Shown: one piece after another, positions 61,001 to 64,000 of the stretch | Position numbering within the stretch: the stretch's first letter is position 1 | Layout: each line of letters starts with the position of its first letter | Source of the DNA: Siphonodentalium dalli | Lineage: Eukaryota; Mollusca; Scaphopoda; Gadilida; Siphonodentaliidae | Direction: 5' to 3' | Length of the DNA stretch: 64,000 nucleotides | NCBI GenBank assembly: GCA_032622095.1 | Contig: CP136063.1 | Span: 10,583,814-10,647,813, forward strand | Program-made: the position numbers and the translations under genes | The notes under the pieces: model-generated | Database searches by the model: none | Told to the model about the DNA's origin: nothing | Seen by the model: the letters and a program-made list of their open reading frames with translations, nothing else

Positions 61001-64000
61001 TTATAATGATACTTGATTTCCTGCACATATCACAAGGATACGAGCGATGTAAGGTTAAGTGACTTATAATGATACTTGATTTCCCTCACATATCACACGA
61101 TACGAGCGATGTAATGTTAAGTTACTTATAATGATACTTGATTTCCTGCACATATCACACGATACGAGCGATGTAAGGTTAAGTAACTTATAATGATACT
61201 TGATTCCCCTCACATATCACACGGATACGAGCGATGTAATGTTAAGTGACTTATAATGATACTTGATTCCCCTCACATATCACACGATACGAGCGATGTA
61301 ATGTTAAGTTACTTATAATGATACTTGATTCCCCTCACATATCACACGGATACGAGCGATGTAAGGTTAAGTGACTTACATTGATACTTGATTTCCCTCA
61401 CATATTACACGGATACGAGCGATGTAATGTTAAGTTACTTATAATGATACTTGATTTCCCTCACATATCACACGATACGAGCGATGTTCGGTTAAGTTAC
61501 TTATAATGATACTTGATTCCCCTCACATATCACACGATACGAGCGATGTTCGGTTAAGTTACTTATAATGATACTTGATTCCCCTCACATATCACACGAT
61601 ACGAGCGATGTTCGGTTAAGTTACTTATAATGATACTTGATTTCCCTCACATATCACACGATACGAGCGATGTAAGGTTAAGTGACTTACATTGATACTT
61701 GATTTCCCTCACATATCACACGATACGAGCGATGTAAGGTTAAGTGACTTATAATGATACTTGATTTCCTGCACATATCACACGATACGAGCGATGTAAT
61801 GTTAAGTGACTTAAAATGATACTTGATTTCCCTCACATATCACACGATACGAGCGATGTAATGTTAAGTTACTTATAATGATACTTGATTTCCCTCACAT
61901 ATCACACGGATACGAGCGATGTAAGGTTAAGTTACTTATAATGATACTTGATTTCCCGCACATATCACACGATACGAGCGATGTAATGTTAAGTTACTTA
62001 TAATGATACTTGATTTCCCTCACATATCACACGGATACGAGCGATGTAATGTTAAGTGACTTATAATGATACTTGATTTCCTGCACATATCACACGGATA
62101 CGAGCGATGTAAGGTTAAGTTACTTATAATGATACTTGATTTCCCGCACATATCACACGATACGAGCGATGTAATGTTAAGTTACTTACATTGATACTTG
62201 ATTCCCCTCACATATCACACGATACGAGCGATGTAATGTTAAGTTACTTATAATGATACTTGATTTCCCTCACATATCACACGATACGAGCGATGTAATG
62301 TTAAGTTACTTATAATGATACTTGATTCCCCTCACATATCTCACGATACGAGCGATGTAATGTTAAGTTACTTATAATGATACTTGATTTCCCTCACATA
62401 TCACACGGATACGAGCGATGTAATGTTAAGTGACTTATAATGATACTTGATTTCCTGCACATATCACACGGATACGAGCGATGTAAGGTTAAGTTACTTA
62501 TAATGATACTTGATTTCCCGCACATATCACACGATACGAGCGATGTTCGGTTAAGTGACTTATAATGATACTTGATTTCCCGCACATATCACACGATACG
62601 AGCGATGTAATGTTAAGTTACTTATAATGATACTTGATTTCCCTCACATATCACACGGATACGAGCGATGTAATGTTAAGTGACTTATAATGATACTTGA
62701 TTTCCTGCACATATCACACGGATACGAGCGATGTAAGGTTAAGTTACTTATAATGATACTTGATTTCCCTCACATATCACACGATACGAGCGATGTAATG
62801 TTAAGTGACTTACATTGATACTTGATTCCCCTCACATATCACACGATACGAGCGATGTAATGTTAAGTTACTTATAATGATACTTGATTTCCCGCACATA
62901 TCACACGATACGAGCGATGTAATGTTAAGTTACTTACATTGATACTTGATTCCCCTCACATATCACACGATACGAGCGATGTAATGTTAAGTTACTTATA
63001 ATGATACTTGATTTCCCTCACATATCACACGATACGAGCGATGTAATGTTAAGTTACTTATAATGATACTTGATTTCCCTCCACATATCACACGATACGA
63101 GCGATGTAAGGTTAAGTGACTTATAATGATACTTGATTTCCTGCACATATCACACGATACGAGCGATGTTCGGTTAAGTTACTTATAATGATACTTGATT
63201 TCCCGCACATATCACACGATACGAGCGATGTAATGTTAAGTTACTTATAATGATACTTGATTTCCCGCACATATCACACGATACGAGCGATGTAATGTTA
63301 AGTTACTTATAATGATACTTGATTTCCCTCACATATTACACGGATACGAGCGATGTAATGTTAAGTTACTTATAATGATACTTGATTCCCCTCACATATC
63401 ACACGATACCAGCGATGTTCGGTTAAGTGACTTATAATGATACTTGATATCCCTCACATATCACACGATACGAGCGATGTAATGTTAAGTGACTTATAAT
63501 GATACTTGATTCCCCTCACATATCACACGATACGAGCGATGTAATGTTAAGTTACTTACATTGATACTTGATTCCCCTCACATATCACACGATACGAGCG
63601 ATGTAATGTTAAGTTACTTATAATGATACTTGATTTCCCTCCACATATCACACGATACGAGCGATGTAAGGTTAAGTGACTTATAATGATACTTGATTTC
63701 CTGCACATATCACACGATACGAGCGATGTTCGGTTAAGTTACTTATAATGATACTTGATTCCCCTCACATATCACACGATACGAGCGATGTAAGGTTAAG
63801 TGACTTACATTGATACTTGATTTCCCTCACATATCACACGATACGAGCGATGTTCGGTTAAGTTACTTATAATGATACTTGATTCCCCTCACATATCACA
63901 CGATACGAGCGATGTAATGTTAAGTGACTTACATTGATATTTGATTTCCCGCACATATCACAAGGATACGAGCGATGTTCGGTTAAGTGACTTATAATGA
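55037..64000 (-). repeat. Zinc-finger-derived satellite, 62/63 bp monomer, about 143 units
   Basis: Monomers start ATACGAGCGATGT and run 63 bp (join CACAAGG, CACACGG or CACATGG) or 62 bp (join CACACG); a few are 64 bp. On the minus strand a 63 bp monomer reads CDMCGKSSIIISHLTLH followed by RSYP, aligned with CDVCEKSFTQLSHLTKH plus linker of the neighbouring ZF gene but lacking the seven residues KMIHTGD that carry the last His. Each unit therefore keeps only Cys, Cys, His of the four ligands. Frequent 62 bp units shift the frame, so open stretches are at most 91 codons and no protein is expected. The array runs off the window. Confidence 0.92.
55385..60731. repeat. Two tandem copies of a 2,686 bp higher-order block in the satellite
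   Basis: About 55385-58045 repeats at 58071-60731 with constant offset 2,686 bp (about 43 monomers). A rare shortened monomer (GATACATTCCCCTCAC) occurs at 55575 and 58261, and irregular joins recur at the same offset. Only a few base differences were seen, so the block doubled recently. Shorter internal duplications of 312 bp (57127/57439) and 437 bp (56690/57127) are also present. Confidence 0.88.

Noticed and set aside
55085-62585. Run of minus-strand ORFs of 63-91 codons reading CDMCGKSS...; a giant zinc-finger protein
   Set aside because: 62 bp monomers shift the frame every few units, the higher-order period is not a multiple of three, and each unit lacks the last His ligand. Satellite, not gene.
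55037-64000. CRISPR-like array
   Set aside because: Contiguous 62/63 bp tandem monomers without unique spacers, in animal DNA.

Overview
The window is animal nuclear DNA, most likely from a marine lophotrochozoan such as a mollusc. The evidence is an AT-rich, intron-era genome packed with nested DNA transposons, a Ty3/Gypsy LTR element, a tRNA-derived SINE, a Helitron-like element and C2H2 zinc-finger (ZF) genes. Dispersed repeats such as 'GAGTTATGGCCCTTT' and 'GGCCATCTTGGATT', and very frequent TACATGTA/ACCGGTA words, also point that way. The taxon is an inference. There are no prokaryotic features. Only one long, apparently intact host-type ORF is present: a ZF protein at 52987-53907 on the minus strand.

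Layout. (1) 1-300 holds short palindromic repeats. (2) 355-11326 is a fold-back element whose loop carries a 9.2 kb Ty3/Gypsy retrotransposon (786-10003, read on the minus strand, TSD TTAC, LTRs about 1.1 kb and about 98% identical by eye). The retrotransposon contains a TTAA-flanked DNA transposon (6949-8147); the AT-rich loop also holds a 372 bp Helitron-like element. (3) 12181-12950 is a decayed ZF gene split by a SINE with a 13 bp TSD. It is followed by a tandem duplication, one copy of which carries a 520 bp TTAA element.

(4) 14451-49643 has the structure of one 35.2 kb transposed unit. It has long terminal inverted repeats (TIRs; about 1.24 and 1.5 kb) starting GTTACGCCAGC and is flanked by a perfect 8 bp direct repeat, AGACGTAT. 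Each TIR has an outer array of TTACTTCAAAAG-like words and an inner array of about 146 bp units that still translate into broken C2H2 fingers. The interior has no convincing gene. It is a mosaic of nested TA-flanked elements, G/C-tract repeats, fold-backs and a non-autonomous hAT element.

(5) 49652-54560 is right flank with a second 520 bp TTAA element, a fold-back, the ZF gene and a minisatellite. (6) 55037-64000, running off the window, is about 9 kb of 62/63 bp satellite. Its monomer is recognisably a C2H2 finger shortened from 84 to 63 bp by loss of seven codons. A 2,686 bp higher-order block occurs twice in tandem.

The unifying theme is zinc-finger coding sequence in four states side by side: an ORF of eight canonical fingers, a pseudogene, arrays inside the TIRs of a giant mobile element, and a non-coding satellite. 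The giant TIR element and the finger-derived satellite are the two observations I consider most likely to be undescribed.
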